Shown here one piece after another: positions 44,457 through 52,976 of a stretch of 64,000 bases of DNA. Location of the stretch: assembly GCF_014287705.1 (NCBI RefSeq), contig NZ_JACOOY010000004.1, forward strand, positions 1-64,000, in the 5' to 3' direction. Positions within the stretch are counted from its first letter, which is position 1, and every line of letters begins with the position of its first letter. Made by a program: the position numbers and the translations under genes. The DNA comes from Dorea_D hominis. Lineage in GTDB: Bacteria; Bacillota; Clostridia; Lachnospirales; Lachnospiraceae. The notes under the pieces were generated by a model, which saw only the letters and a program-made list of their open reading frames with translations, was not told the DNA's origin and made no database searches.

Positions 44457-45797
44457 ATGAACATACCGATAAAGAAATCATGTTTTTACAGTGCAGTCAT
44501 TATTATTCTCTCACAGCTTAGCATCAGCTTGTTCACCCGGAACTTTCAGCTATCTGTTGCTGTGATTTTTTTGTCTGCCATGACATTTCTGATCCAGGAT
44601 TTTCCACTGATTCCGGTGACAGTGCTTTCAGCAGTCGGCGTCTGTTCACTCCGTATGCTGCTTGCATGGATCGTAACAGATACTACAGCACCGATTTCCC
44701 GGTATTTTCCTGAAATGACATTCTATCTTTGCTACGGGTTTCTTCTATATATATATGTTAAAAATATAACATCATGGAAATCTTCCGGCAAAAGCTTTTT
44801 CAGAAAACTGACGCAGCGAAAAGATATAGACACAACTGCATTTTCAGAATATCCGAACCGAAATCACACACTACTCGTTCTGACCGTAATTGACTATGTG
44901 GCAAACTTTCTGGAACTGCTTGTACGTCTGGATATTTCCGCATTTCATATCCGCCTGCAGACAGGTATTTTCCTGACAGCTTTTTTCCGCTCCTGTGTGG
45001 TCTGGCTGATTCTGACACTTTTTGAAAAATACCGGATGCTTCTTTTGAAAAAGGAACATGAAGAGCGTTATCAGCGCCTCGTTCTTCTCATTTCCAAACT
45101 GAATGGGGAAATGGTCTGGATGCAGAAAAATACTTTGCTTATTGAAGAGACAATGAATCATTCTTACAAATTATATCAGGAGCTGACGGAGGCCGATGTT
45201 CCGGCAGAATTATCTACTTCCGCTCTGGCAACTGCAAGAGATATCCACGAGATCAAGAAAGAATACCTTCTGATCATGCGTGGAATTTCTGAAGCACTGA
45301 ACGAGGAAGTCGAACAGGACGGCATGTATCTGGAAGAGATTTTCACACTGCTTAAGACTTCCATGTTTACACTTGCTGATTCCATGGATAAGACACTGAA
45401 TTTTAAATTTATCTGCAAAACAAATTTTTATACTTCCAAACATTATGAGCTGTTATCCATTTTCCGTAATCTTCTCATCAATGCACTGGAAGCCGCACAG
45501 GAACAGACTGTAACTCTTATGATTTCCATATTTTCCCAGGATGAAGCTGTCATTTTCAAAATTACAGATGACGGTCCGGGAATCCCGGTTGAATACAAAG
45601 ATGAGATTTTTAATACCGGTTTCTCAACCAAAATTAATTTTGAAACCGGGGAAGTAAGCCGTGGAATCGGTCTTGGTCTTGTGAAAGATCTTGTCGAAAA
45701 ACGTCTCGGCGGTTCAATCGAACTGGCATCCGTGCCGGGAAATACAACTTTTACAGTAAGCATACCAAAGAATCAAATTGAGGTGATCAAATCATGA
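44457..45797 (+). CDS. Membrane sensor histidine kinase (GlnK/YcbA-like)
   Basis: A 446-aa sensor kinase with about six hydrophobic helices in the first ~205 residues, a linker, and a dimerisation/phosphoacceptor helix with histidine in ATARDIHEIKKEY (near residue 263). The ATPase domain follows: N-box FRNLLINALEAA, ITDDGPGIP, and GIGLGLVKDLVEKRLGG. The linked regulator has a YcbB/GlnL-type domain, which points to the GlnK/GlnL class that responds to glutamine in Bacillus; the signal here is unknown. GAGGA precedes the ATG, and the stop overlaps the next start (ATGA). Confidence 0.9.
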   Translation: MNIPIKKSCFYSAVIIILSQLSISLFTRNFQLSVAVIFLSAMTFLIQDFPLIPVTVLSAVGVCSLRMLLAWIVTDTTAPISRYFPEMTFYLCYGFLLYIYVKNITSWKSSGKSFFRKLTQRKDIDTTAFSEYPNRNHTLLVLTVIDYVANFLELLVRLDISAFHIRLQTGIFLTAFFRSCVVWLILTLFEKYRMLLLKKEHEERYQRLVLLISKLNGEMVWMQKNTLLIEETMNHSYKLYQELTEADVPAELSTSALATARDIHEIKKEYLLIMRGISEALNEEVEQDGMYLEEIFTLLKTSMFTLADSMDKTLNFKFICKTNFYTSKHYELLSIFRNLLINALEAAQEQTVTLMISIFSQDEAVIFKITDDGPGIPVEYKDEIFNTGFSTKINFETGEVSRGIGLGLVKDLVEKRLGGSIELASVPGNTTFTVSIPKNQIEVIKS

Positions 45798-46645
45798 TGT
45801 CTTTTTATTTTATAGATGACGATAAAAACATTACAAACATTTTAAAACTGATCGTAAATACGCGTGGACTCGGTGTCTGTTGCGGAAGTGCGGAAAACGC
45901 AGCAGAGGCACTGGCAGATCTGCCTGTCATGCGCCCGGACATCGTTCTTGTCGATTTCCTTATGCCGGAGATGGACGGCATTTCTTTCATCAAGCAAGCG
46001 AAAAAAATTCTTCCGGACGCAGCCTATATTATGCTGTCACAGGTTGCTTCCAAGGATATGATTGCTTCTGCCTATGAAGCCGGTGTAGAATTTTTCATCC
46101 AGAAACCAATCAACAGCGTAGAAGTGGAATCCATCATCCGCAAAGTCAGCGACGGTCTTTCCATGAAACGGATGGTTCAGCAGATGCATAATATTTTTAC
46201 CCCTGACACAAACAAATCCTCTGTTTCCAAGTCAGCAAATGAGCAGCAGATTGAGGCAAATCTGCGCACGATCCTTACACGTCTCGGAATTATAGGCGAT
46301 ACCGGTAGCAAAGATATTATTACGATCGTCAAATACATGTGTATGCACCCGGAAAGCGTGGATACAATGACTGTCAGCGAACTGTGCAGTAAATTCTGTG
46401 ATAATCCGAAGTCCATGGAGCAGCGTATCCGCCGTACTGCGTTTAACGGTCTTGTCAATCTGGCACATCTCGGTCTGGATGATTACTCAAACGAGATCTT
46501 CGTTGATTATTCCAGTACACTTTACAATTTTGAACAGGTGCGGAAAGAAATGGATTGTATTCGTCAAAAAACTGTCAGACACGGTAATTTGAAGATTCGT
46601 CATTTTCTGACTTCTCTCGCTTTTCGTTGTCAAAATGCACAATGA
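45794..46645 (+). CDS. Response regulator with C-terminal YcbB (GlnL) domain
   Basis: A 283-aa regulator. The receiver domain (1-120) has acidic pocket IDDDK, phospho-acceptor in DIVLVDFLMPEMDG, and the lysine in FFIQKP. The C-terminal part (about 150-275) matches the YcbB domain of GlnL-type regulators (LRTILTRLGIIGDTGSKDI, MEQRIRRTAFNGLVNLAHLGLDDY). In Bacillus GlnL controls glutaminase and glutamine transport. Here the next gene is a PTS EIIC, so the target may differ. Confidence 0.9.
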   Translation: MMSFYFIDDDKNITNILKLIVNTRGLGVCCGSAENAAEALADLPVMRPDIVLVDFLMPEMDGISFIKQAKKILPDAAYIMLSQVASKDMIASAYEAGVEFFIQKPINSVEVESIIRKVSDGLSMKRMVQQMHNIFTPDTNKSSVSKSANEQQIEANLRTILTRLGIIGDTGSKDIITIVKYMCMHPESVDTMTVSELCSKFCDNPKSMEQRIRRTAFNGLVNLAHLGLDDYSNEIFVDYSSTLYNFEQVRKEMDCIRQKTVRHGNLKIRHFLTSLAFRCQNAQ

Positions 46646-46686
46646 TTTATAATAATCGCGCTTATTTGTATGCATATTGTCACCTA

Positions 46687-46715
46687 TTGAAACTTTTTGT
46701 AACCGTGCATATATA
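46687..46715 (+). promoter_or_regulatory. Promoter of the PTS EIIC gene
   Basis: TTGAAA (46687-46692), 17-bp spacer, TATATA (46710-46715). It lies 69 bp upstream of the EIIC start. Confidence 0.55.
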
Positions 46716-46783
46716 TTATACCTATCAATAAACGGACGGACTTATAGAATTTTTAAATCAAAGAAAGTTGAGAGGTGTAACGT

Positions 46784-47857
46784 ATGGTAACAGTTTTATC
46801 AGGTGTAGCTTTATTGGTCGCAACATTAGCAGTGTTTTCACTGTTCAGTCTTAAGATGCCGAAGGGATCGCTTGCAATGTCAGGTATGGCAGATGCAGCC
46901 GTTGCAACATTCCTTGTCGAGGCAATTCACAGCTATATCAGCGGAGATTTGTTTGGTATTTCATTTTTAAAACAGGTTGGAACCACATCCGGAAGCATGG
47001 GTGGTGTTGCAGCGGCAATCATGGTTCCAATCTGTATGGGAGCTAACCCGTTATACGGAGTAGTAGCCGGTGTAGCCGTTGCAGGTTACGGAATCCTTCC
47101 TGGATTTATCGCAGGATATATCGTAGGATTTGTTGCACCGATTATTGAAAAGAAACTTCCGGAAGGTGTGAACGTAATCGTTGGTGCTCTTGCAGTCGCT
47201 CCAATCGCACGTATTATCGTTGTAAGTGTAGAACCGGGTGTGAACATCTTATTATCACGAATCGGTCTTACAATTTCAGCAGCAACCGATCAGTCCCCGA
47301 TCGTTATGGGATTCTTGCTCGGTGGTATTATGAAAATGATCTGTACATCACCGTTAAGTTCTATGGCACTGACAGCCATGTTAGGGCTGACAGGACTTCC
47401 AATGGGTATTGCCGCAGTTGCATGCTTTGGTGGTTCTTTCACAAACGGTATGATATTCCACAAATTGAAACTTGGTAACAGAGGTAACGTAATCGGCGTT
47501 ATGTTAGAGCCTTTAACACAGGCCCCGATCGTAACTGCCAATCCAATTCCTATCTATTGTTCGAATTTCTTTGGCGGCGGACTTGCAGGTATCTCAGCGG
47601 CGGTATTCCACATTGTGAATAATGCGCCTGGTACAGCTTCTCCAATTCCTGGACTTCTTGCACCATTTGCATTTAATGCGCCGGGAACTGTTGTAATCTC
47701 TCTTGCATTTGCAGCAGCAGGCGGTTTACTTGCAGGATTTATAGGCGGAACAGTTTTCAAACACATCCGCGAGAAGAAAGGAATACTTGTAAAAGAAATT
47801 ATCGCAGAAACTACAGAAGCTGTTGAATCTGAGGAAGCGCTTGAGCCGAGCGTATAA
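46784..47857 (+). CDS. PTS_EIIC_2-family membrane permease (orphan EIIC)
   Basis: A 357-aa polytopic protein with about nine or ten helices, rich in Gly and Ala (for example GGVAAAIMVPICMGANPLYGVVAGVAVAGYGILPG). It matches the PTS EIIC type 2 permease family, which lacks fused EIIA/EIIB domains. No EIIA, EIIB or HPr gene is nearby, so whether it phosphorylates a sugar during uptake is open. GAGAGGTG precedes the ATG. A terminator follows, so it is monocistronic, next to the GlnK/GlnL-like pair that may control it. Confidence 0.85.
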   Translation: MVTVLSGVALLVATLAVFSLFSLKMPKGSLAMSGMADAAVATFLVEAIHSYISGDLFGISFLKQVGTTSGSMGGVAAAIMVPICMGANPLYGVVAGVAVAGYGILPGFIAGYIVGFVAPIIEKKLPEGVNVIVGALAVAPIARIIVVSVEPGVNILLSRIGLTISAATDQSPIVMGFLLGGIMKMICTSPLSSMALTAMLGLTGLPMGIAAVACFGGSFTNGMIFHKLKLGNRGNVIGVMLEPLTQAPIVTANPIPIYCSNFFGGGLAGISAAVFHIVNNAPGTASPIPGLLAPFAFNAPGTVVISLAFAAAGGLLAGFIGGTVFKHIREKKGILVKEIIAETTEAVESEEALEPSV

Positions 47858-47889
47858 AAAAGCCCCCTTATTTTAACAACAAAATATAG

Positions 47890-47933
47890 AAAATATCCCC
47901 ATTGTGGCACCACACACAATGGGGATATTTTTA
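47890..47933 (+). terminator. Terminator after the EIIC gene
   Basis: AAATATCCCCATTGTG (47891-47906) pairs with CACAATGGGGATATTT (47915-47930), then TTATTG. Confidence 0.92.
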
Positions 47934-47971
47934 TTGTTATTTTCTGCGCTTATTATGTCCCGTTCAAGAAG

Positions 47972-48040
47972 CTACGCAAGCAGACGGAACAGCTTCTTAA
48001 GATCGATTGGTTTTGATATTTCAAATTCATCTACCTGCAT
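47972..48040 (-). CDS. Possible 22-aa peptide or gene remnant
   Basis: ATG at 48040 with AAAGAGAGAA about 8 nt upstream, then 22 codons (MQVDEFEISKPIDLKKLFRL, then LA) and TAG. The frame stays open and protein-like after the TAG (LLERDIISAEN), so it may equally be the 5' end of a decayed gene. No family is recognised. Confidence 0.3.
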   Translation of the reverse strand: MQVDEFEISKPIDLKKLFRLLA

Positions 48041-48078
48041 AATGATTCTCTCTTTCTAAGGAAAAATATATTTTGTTT

Positions 48079-48261
48079 ATGATACCATAGAATATATGGC
48101 TTTTCTACCTCATTTTAGTAACATAACTGTTAAAAACAGGGGTTTCTAATTTTGTTGCATTTTAGCACTGTATGTAATAGAATAGATGTAATGTCCAGCA
48201 AGTCTTTCATCCGCTCATGAGCAATCTCATGTGGATTCAGGCTTCCAAATTTGGGTATCAT
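48079..48261. repeat. Dispersed palindromic element, copy D (183 bp, divergent left half)
   Basis: It has ATGATACC at the left end and GGTATCAT at the right (ends 48261). The right third (CATCCGCTCATGAGCAATCTC, then ATGTGGATTCAGGCTT) aligns with copies A and B; the left part aligns only at the terminus. It lies between the EIIC and exchanger genes. Its membership is firm for the right half and tentative for the left. Confidence 0.6.
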
Positions 48262-48316
48262 TATATAAATATAAAATACATTATTTATTCAAAAATTTCA
48301 GAAAGGATTTCGTAAA

Positions 48317-49300
48317 ATGGAATTATTAAAAGCTATTCTGATTCTCGTGATTGGATTTGTGTTACTTATCAAAGGAGCGGATTTTTTTGTCGAAGGAAGT
48401 TCTTCTGTCGCTAAGAAATTCCATGTTCCTGCCATGCTCATCGGTATGACGATCGTTGCTATGGGAACCAGTCTTCCGGAATGTGCAGTCAGCGTGACTG
48501 CGTCACTTGCAAATAACAACAGCCTTGCCGTCAGCAATGTCATCGGATCGAACATTTTCAATTTGATGGTTGTCTGTGGCGCCTGCGCATTATTTTCTCC
48601 TCTGACGATCCGCCAGGATACACTGAAGAAGGAATTTCCGCTCTCTATCATCTGTGCGGCACTGATGCTTGTACTCGGCTATATCGGCATGACACTCGGA
48701 CACATTGACGGAATTATCTTCCTGGTTCTTTTTGTCGGCTATCTGCTCTGGATGATCCAGTCTGCAAAGAAAGCCCGTGCAGCAGTTCTCTCGGATCCCG
48801 CACAGTCAGGACAGATAGAACAGGCTGAATTTGTAGAAGAAAATATTGCAATCCTGCCAACATGGAAGAGTCTTGTCTTTATTATCGGAGGTATGATCGC
48901 AATCAAATTTGGCGGAGATTTCGTTGTTGACGGTGCATCGTCCATTGCTTCCAGGATGGGACTCAGTCAGACACTGATCGGACTTACGATCGTTGCTATG
49001 GGAACCAGTCTTCCGGAACTTGTCACCTCACTGGTCGCCGCTAAAAAAGGCGAAGTTGATATGGCACTTGGCAATGTCATCGGATCAGATATTTTCAATA
49101 TTTTATTCGTACTCGGAATTGCAACTGTGATCAGCCCGATCTCATTCCTGATGGAAAATGTCATCGACATTATCCTGCTCATTATTATGAGCGTGATCGT
49201 TCTTGCATTTGCATGGACCAGGCAGCAGATCAACCGCAAAGAAGGTATCCTTATGCTTCTGATGTATGCAGCTTATATGGTTTATATCTGTGTGCGCTAA
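48317..49300 (+). CDS. Sodium/calcium exchanger family protein (CaCA, YrbG-like)
   Basis: A 327-aa antiporter with the duplicated alpha-repeat typical of the CaCA family: IGMTIVAMGTSLPE with ..SNVIGSNIFNL in the first half and IGLTIVAMGTSLPE with ..GNVIGSDIFNILF in the second. About ten transmembrane helices are expected. It exchanges Ca2+ or another cation for Na+ or K+. AGAAAGGA precedes the ATG. Confidence 0.93.
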   Translation: MELLKAILILVIGFVLLIKGADFFVEGSSSVAKKFHVPAMLIGMTIVAMGTSLPECAVSVTASLANNNSLAVSNVIGSNIFNLMVVCGACALFSPLTIRQDTLKKEFPLSIICAALMLVLGYIGMTLGHIDGIIFLVLFVGYLLWMIQSAKKARAAVLSDPAQSGQIEQAEFVEENIAILPTWKSLVFIIGGMIAIKFGGDFVVDGASSIASRMGLSQTLIGLTIVAMGTSLPELVTSLVAAKKGEVDMALGNVIGSDIFNILFVLGIATVISPISFLMENVIDIILLIIMSVIVLAFAWTRQQINRKEGILMLLMYAAYMVYICVR

Positions 49301-49379
49301 ATACTATTGGGTCATTTAATAATACAACTTTATAATATAGTTGCCATAATTTATTAATAACACTTCTATAACGATAATA

Positions 49380-49436
49380 CCCCACAGCCTGTATCCATTC
49401 TGTTAATAAATCGGTACAAGCTGTGGGGATTTTTTT
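49380..49436 (+). terminator. Terminator after the exchanger gene
   Basis: CCCCACAGC (49380-49388) pairs with GCTGTGGGG (49420-49428), with inner TGTA/TACA, then AT and T7. Confidence 0.88.
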
Positions 49437-49501
49437 CTTTTATTATGATGCCATGATCATTATTCATAATCTGGCTACTACATCCAATTTTACACATATC
49501 T

Positions 49502-49536
49502 AAAGAGGGGCATCCTTATTCGGACTACCCCCTTTT
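49502..49536 (-). terminator. Terminator after pgi
   Basis: On the minus strand AAAAGGGG pairs with CCCCTCTTT (one bulge), with an inner TCC/GGA. It lies just after the pgi stop. Confidence 0.55.
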
Positions 49537-49552
49537 AAAACTGTTTCGTATA

Positions 49553-51133
49553 TTAAATATTCAACAGATCGCTGAATACTTTCAGTGCTCCGTCTGTCTC
49601 GTGTGCAAGTACACGTTTTGCGAGGACTTTTCCGAGCTGTACGCCTTCCTGGTCAAAACTGTTAAGGTTCCATACAAATCCCTGGAACATTACTTTATTC
49701 TCATAATGAGCAAGCAGCGCACCTAATGTCTTCGGATCAAGCTTCTCTCCGATGATAATGCTTGACGGACGTCCGCCTTCGAAGTTCTTATTGCGGTTTT
49801 CGTCAGATTTACCACATGCAAATGCGACAATCTGTGCTGCAACGTTTGCACATAATTTCTGCTGGCTTGTGCTGTCCTGAATCACAACATCTGTGCCAAT
49901 CTGGCTGTTCTTGAATCCGATAAACTGAAGCGGTACAATATCTGTTCCCTGGTGCAGAAGCTGGTAGAAAGAATGCTGTCCGTTTGTTCCAGGCTCTCCG
50001 AAGATCACCGGTCCTGTCACGTAATCTACCGGCTCTCCGAAACGGTTTACAGATTTACCATTGGATTCCATATCCAGCTGCTGTAAATGTGCCGGAAAAC
50101 GGCTTAAAGCCTGTGAATAAGGCAGTACTGCTGTTGCCGGATAACCAAGGATGTTTCTCTCATATACTCCGATCATAGCATCCAGAAGTGCCGCATTCTT
50201 ACGCACATCTTTGTTCGTTGCAGATTTGTCTGCTGCCGCTGCTCCTTCCAGGAACTGTGCAAATACTTCCGGTCCGAATGCCAGTGAAAGTACAGCTCCA
50301 CCAACTGCAGATGTAGAAGAATAACGTCCTCCGATATAGTCATCCATGAAGAATGCTGCAAGGTAATCATCACTCTTTGCAAGCGGTGATGTCTCGCTTG
50401 TTACAGCGATCATATGCTTACTTGCATCCAGCCCTGCGTTCTTTAATGCATCTTTTACAAAAGATTCATTGGTCAGGGTCTCTAATGTTGTTCCGGACTT
50501 GGATACCAGTACGAAAATAGAATGTGCAACATCAATGGCATTAAGAACTGCTGCCGCATCATCCGGGTCTACGTTACTGATAAATTTTGCTTCCATTTTA
50601 AACAGACCGTTTTTCTTTGCCCAGTTTTCAAGTGCCAGATACATTGCGCGTGGTCCTAGATCACTTCCGCCGATACCGATCTGTACGACAGTTGTAAACT
50701 TCTCGCCGGCTCCGTTTACAATCTCTCCTGCATGTACTTTGTTTGCAAAATCAGCAATCTTCTCCTGCTGTTCTACATAGAATGCTCGTTTATCTACACC
50801 GTCTGCCACTACTTTATCTCCAAGCTGTCCACGTGTCAGATGATGAAGTACAAGACGGTTCTCTCCTGTATTGATTACTTCTCCGTTGTAAAGTGCTTCG
50901 AATTTATCAACAAGCTGTGCTTCATCTGCCAGTTTGGCAAGTGCATCGATCACAGTATCATCTACTTCTTTTGCAGCATAATTATAATCAAGTCCCTCTG
51001 TCATAGAAACGCTGTAATTTTTCACACGCTCTGCTCCCTGCTCACCGGACATTGCTTCTGCAAGATTCACACGTTTTACATTTGCAAGCTCCTGATAAGA
51101 AGCCAGGGTATCTGTGTTCTTCCAATTTATCAT
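49553..51133 (-). CDS. pgi: Glucose-6-phosphate isomerase
   Basis: A 526-aa glycolytic isomerase. SIS-fold signatures are VVQIGIGGSDLGPRAMYLAL, FVLVSKSGTTLETLTNE, and the active-site GEPGTNGQHSFYQLLHQG with the catalytic glutamate/histidine. Length and motifs match the longer E. coli-type PGI rather than the short Bacillus form. AAAGGAGG precedes the ATG. Confidence 0.96.
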   Translation of the reverse strand: MINWKNTDTLASYQELANVKRVNLAEAMSGEQGAERVKNYSVSMTEGLDYNYAAKEVDDTVIDALAKLADEAQLVDKFEALYNGEVINTGENRLVLHHLTRGQLGDKVVADGVDKRAFYVEQQEKIADFANKVHAGEIVNGAGEKFTTVVQIGIGGSDLGPRAMYLALENWAKKNGLFKMEAKFISNVDPDDAAAVLNAIDVAHSIFVLVSKSGTTLETLTNESFVKDALKNAGLDASKHMIAVTSETSPLAKSDDYLAAFFMDDYIGGRYSSTSAVGGAVLSLAFGPEVFAQFLEGAAAADKSATNKDVRKNAALLDAMIGVYERNILGYPATAVLPYSQALSRFPAHLQQLDMESNGKSVNRFGEPVDYVTGPVIFGEPGTNGQHSFYQLLHQGTDIVPLQFIGFKNSQIGTDVVIQDSTSQQKLCANVAAQIVAFACGKSDENRNKNFEGGRPSSIIIGEKLDPKTLGALLAHYENKVMFQGFVWNLNSFDQEGVQLGKVLAKRVLAHETDGALKVFSDLLNI

Positions 51134-51318
51134 AGTGATAGATTCCTCCTTTATTCTTACTTGTTCTCTATCTTTTACCTTTCTAGCATACCATACCGAA
51201 TCTAACTTTTCAAACCTCCCAAGAAAATGGTAAAAATTCTGTGATTTTCTCTCAAAATCCTCAGAATATGCTATACTTTTAAACGAACTCAGCGACTTAT
51301 GAAGGAGCCTTATTTACT

Positions 51319-52092
51319 ATGATGACAGAATTAGAAAAATACTATAATAAATTTAATGAAGAGAAGCGTCTGAATAGCCGGCACGGGCAGGTAGAATTTA
51401 CAACTTCCATGAAATATATCCATGCCTATTTGCCGGATGATCCTCATGCGAAAATATTGGATGTCGGCGCAGGAACCGGACGTTACAGTGTCGCACTCGC
51501 CGAAGAAGGCTACGATGTTACGGCTGTCGAGCTTGTAAAATACAATCTTGGGATTTTAAAGCAGAAAAACAGTACCGTCAAAGCTTATCAGGGAAATGCC
51601 CTGAAGCTTTCACGGTTCCCGGACAAAGAATTTGACATGGTGCTTGTCTTTGGGCCGATGTATCATCTGCTCACGACAGAAGAGAAAGTACAGGCTTTGA
51701 AAGAAGCGAAACGTGTTCTGAAAGATGATGGTGTCATGCTTGTTGCATACTGCATGAATGAATACAGTATCCTGACTTACGGGTTCAGGCAGAATCACAT
51801 TCTCGAATGTCTGGAAAATGGCAAGATCAGCAAAGATTTCCGTGTACAGCCGGAAGCGGAAGATCTCTATGATTATGTACGGCTTGAAGATATGGATGCC
51901 TATAATAAAGCCGCCGGTCTGAAACGGATTAAGGTCATTTCAGCCGACGGTCCTTCGGATTATATGCGTCCGGTATTAAATGCAATGGATGAAGCCACAT
52001 TTGAAGCATTTATCCGTTATCATCTGACCATATGTGAACGTCCGGAGCTTGTCGGTGCCGGATCTCATACTGTAGATATTCTCAGGAAATAA
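51319..52092 (+). CDS. Class I SAM-dependent methyltransferase
   Basis: A 257-aa methyltransferase: motif I ILDVGAGTGRYSVALAEEGYDVTAVELV, a later acidic motif FDMVLVFGPMYHL, and motif III-like EAKRVLKDDGVMLVAY. The substrate is not predictable. GAAGGAGCC precedes two adjacent ATGs. TGCTATACT upstream is a likely extended -10. Confidence 0.88.
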   Translation: MMTELEKYYNKFNEEKRLNSRHGQVEFTTSMKYIHAYLPDDPHAKILDVGAGTGRYSVALAEEGYDVTAVELVKYNLGILKQKNSTVKAYQGNALKLSRFPDKEFDMVLVFGPMYHLLTTEEKVQALKEAKRVLKDDGVMLVAYCMNEYSILTYGFRQNHILECLENGKISKDFRVQPEAEDLYDYVRLEDMDAYNKAAGLKRIKVISADGPSDYMRPVLNAMDEATFEAFIRYHLTICERPELVGAGSHTVDILRK

Positions 52093-52154
52093 TATCGAAA
52101 TGCATCCCGGTACAATCGTTTAAGCCGGTTCCGTCCTATACATTTTCTGATATA

Positions 52155-52484
52155 CTAAATACGGATGCTGTCAGAATTTCTATGGATTCTTGCTCTGGCA
52201 TCCGGTTTTTTCCCACCATTTTCCGGCAAATATGCTTTCAGATCTGTCTGAATAATGGACTCTATAATTAATGCTGCATCTCGAACCAGATCTTCACAGT
52301 TTAATTTATGTTCTGCTGTATTCCATGTGAAATTATTTGTCAGCACTCGGCAACACATGGATTTATGATGTTCCCGGAATTTCTGATGTAATTTATTGGC
52401 GGCTGTAAATACCACTCGCTCGAATTCATAGTTGTGACTTCTTCCGGAAAGCACAAGTGCAACTTTTAATTTTAAACGATTCAT
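52155..52484 (-). pseudogene. C-terminal fragment of a C_GCAxxG_C_C-family protein
   Basis: 109 codons whose centre resembles the C-terminal half of C_GCAxxG_C_C proteins (KFREHHKSMCCRVLTNNF, then HKLNCEDLVRDAALIIESII). The defining N-terminal cysteine motif is absent and a stop lies five codons upstream of the only ATG, with no ribosome binding site. It is probably a 5'-truncated relic. The 60 bp to its right hold the promoter region of the next gene. Confidence 0.5.
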
Positions 52485-52568
52485 TTCTGGTAAAATTTAT
52501 ACGAACATAGTTTCGTCATCTGTGGTATAATAAAACCACTACCATTAGTAAGGGAAAGGGGAGCTTAC

Positions 52569-52976
52569 ATGAAACTTATTATTTGCGTTGATGACAACAA
52601 TGGCATGATGTTCAACCGGCGTCGTCAGTCGAAGGACCGCGAAGTGCGTCATGACATTCTTGCCTATACGATGCCGGAACGGATCTGGATGAATGAATAC
52701 AGTCTTGAACAGTTTGAAACGGACGATACATCCCGGATCCAGGTTGCAAATAATTTTCTGATCCAGGCAGATGACAACGACTATTGTTTTATTGAAAACG
52801 GACAATATTTGATTGATGAATCGAGACTGGATGAGATTGTTCTGTATCACTGGAATCGTGTTTACCCGGCTGATTATTATTTTGACATTGATCTGCACGG
52901 CTGGACTCTGGCAGACCAGAAGGAGTTCAAGGGATTTTCACACGATAAGATAACGAGAGAGATATGGACAAGATGA
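52569..52976 (+). CDS. Conserved hypothetical protein (135 aa)
   Basis: A 135-aa acidic soluble protein beginning MKLIICVDDNNGMMFNRRRQS, rich in Asp and Trp/Tyr, ending DKITREIWTR. No catalytic signature is seen; in particular the HxHxDH of metallo-beta-lactamase nucleases is absent. AAAGGGGAG precedes the ATG and TGGTATAAT lies upstream as an extended -10. It overlaps the start of the nuclease gene by 13 bp, so the two are cotranslated. Confidence 0.8.
   Translation: MKLIICVDDNNGMMFNRRRQSKDREVRHDILAYTMPERIWMNEYSLEQFETDDTSRIQVANNFLIQADDNDYCFIENGQYLIDESRLDEIVLYHWNRVYPADYYFDIDLHGWTLADQKEFKGFSHDKITREIWTR

Noticed and set aside
52569..52976. Ribonuclease Z-like nuclease
   Set aside because: The 135-aa protein has no HxHxDH metal motif, so a beta-lactamase-fold nuclease assignment is not supported.
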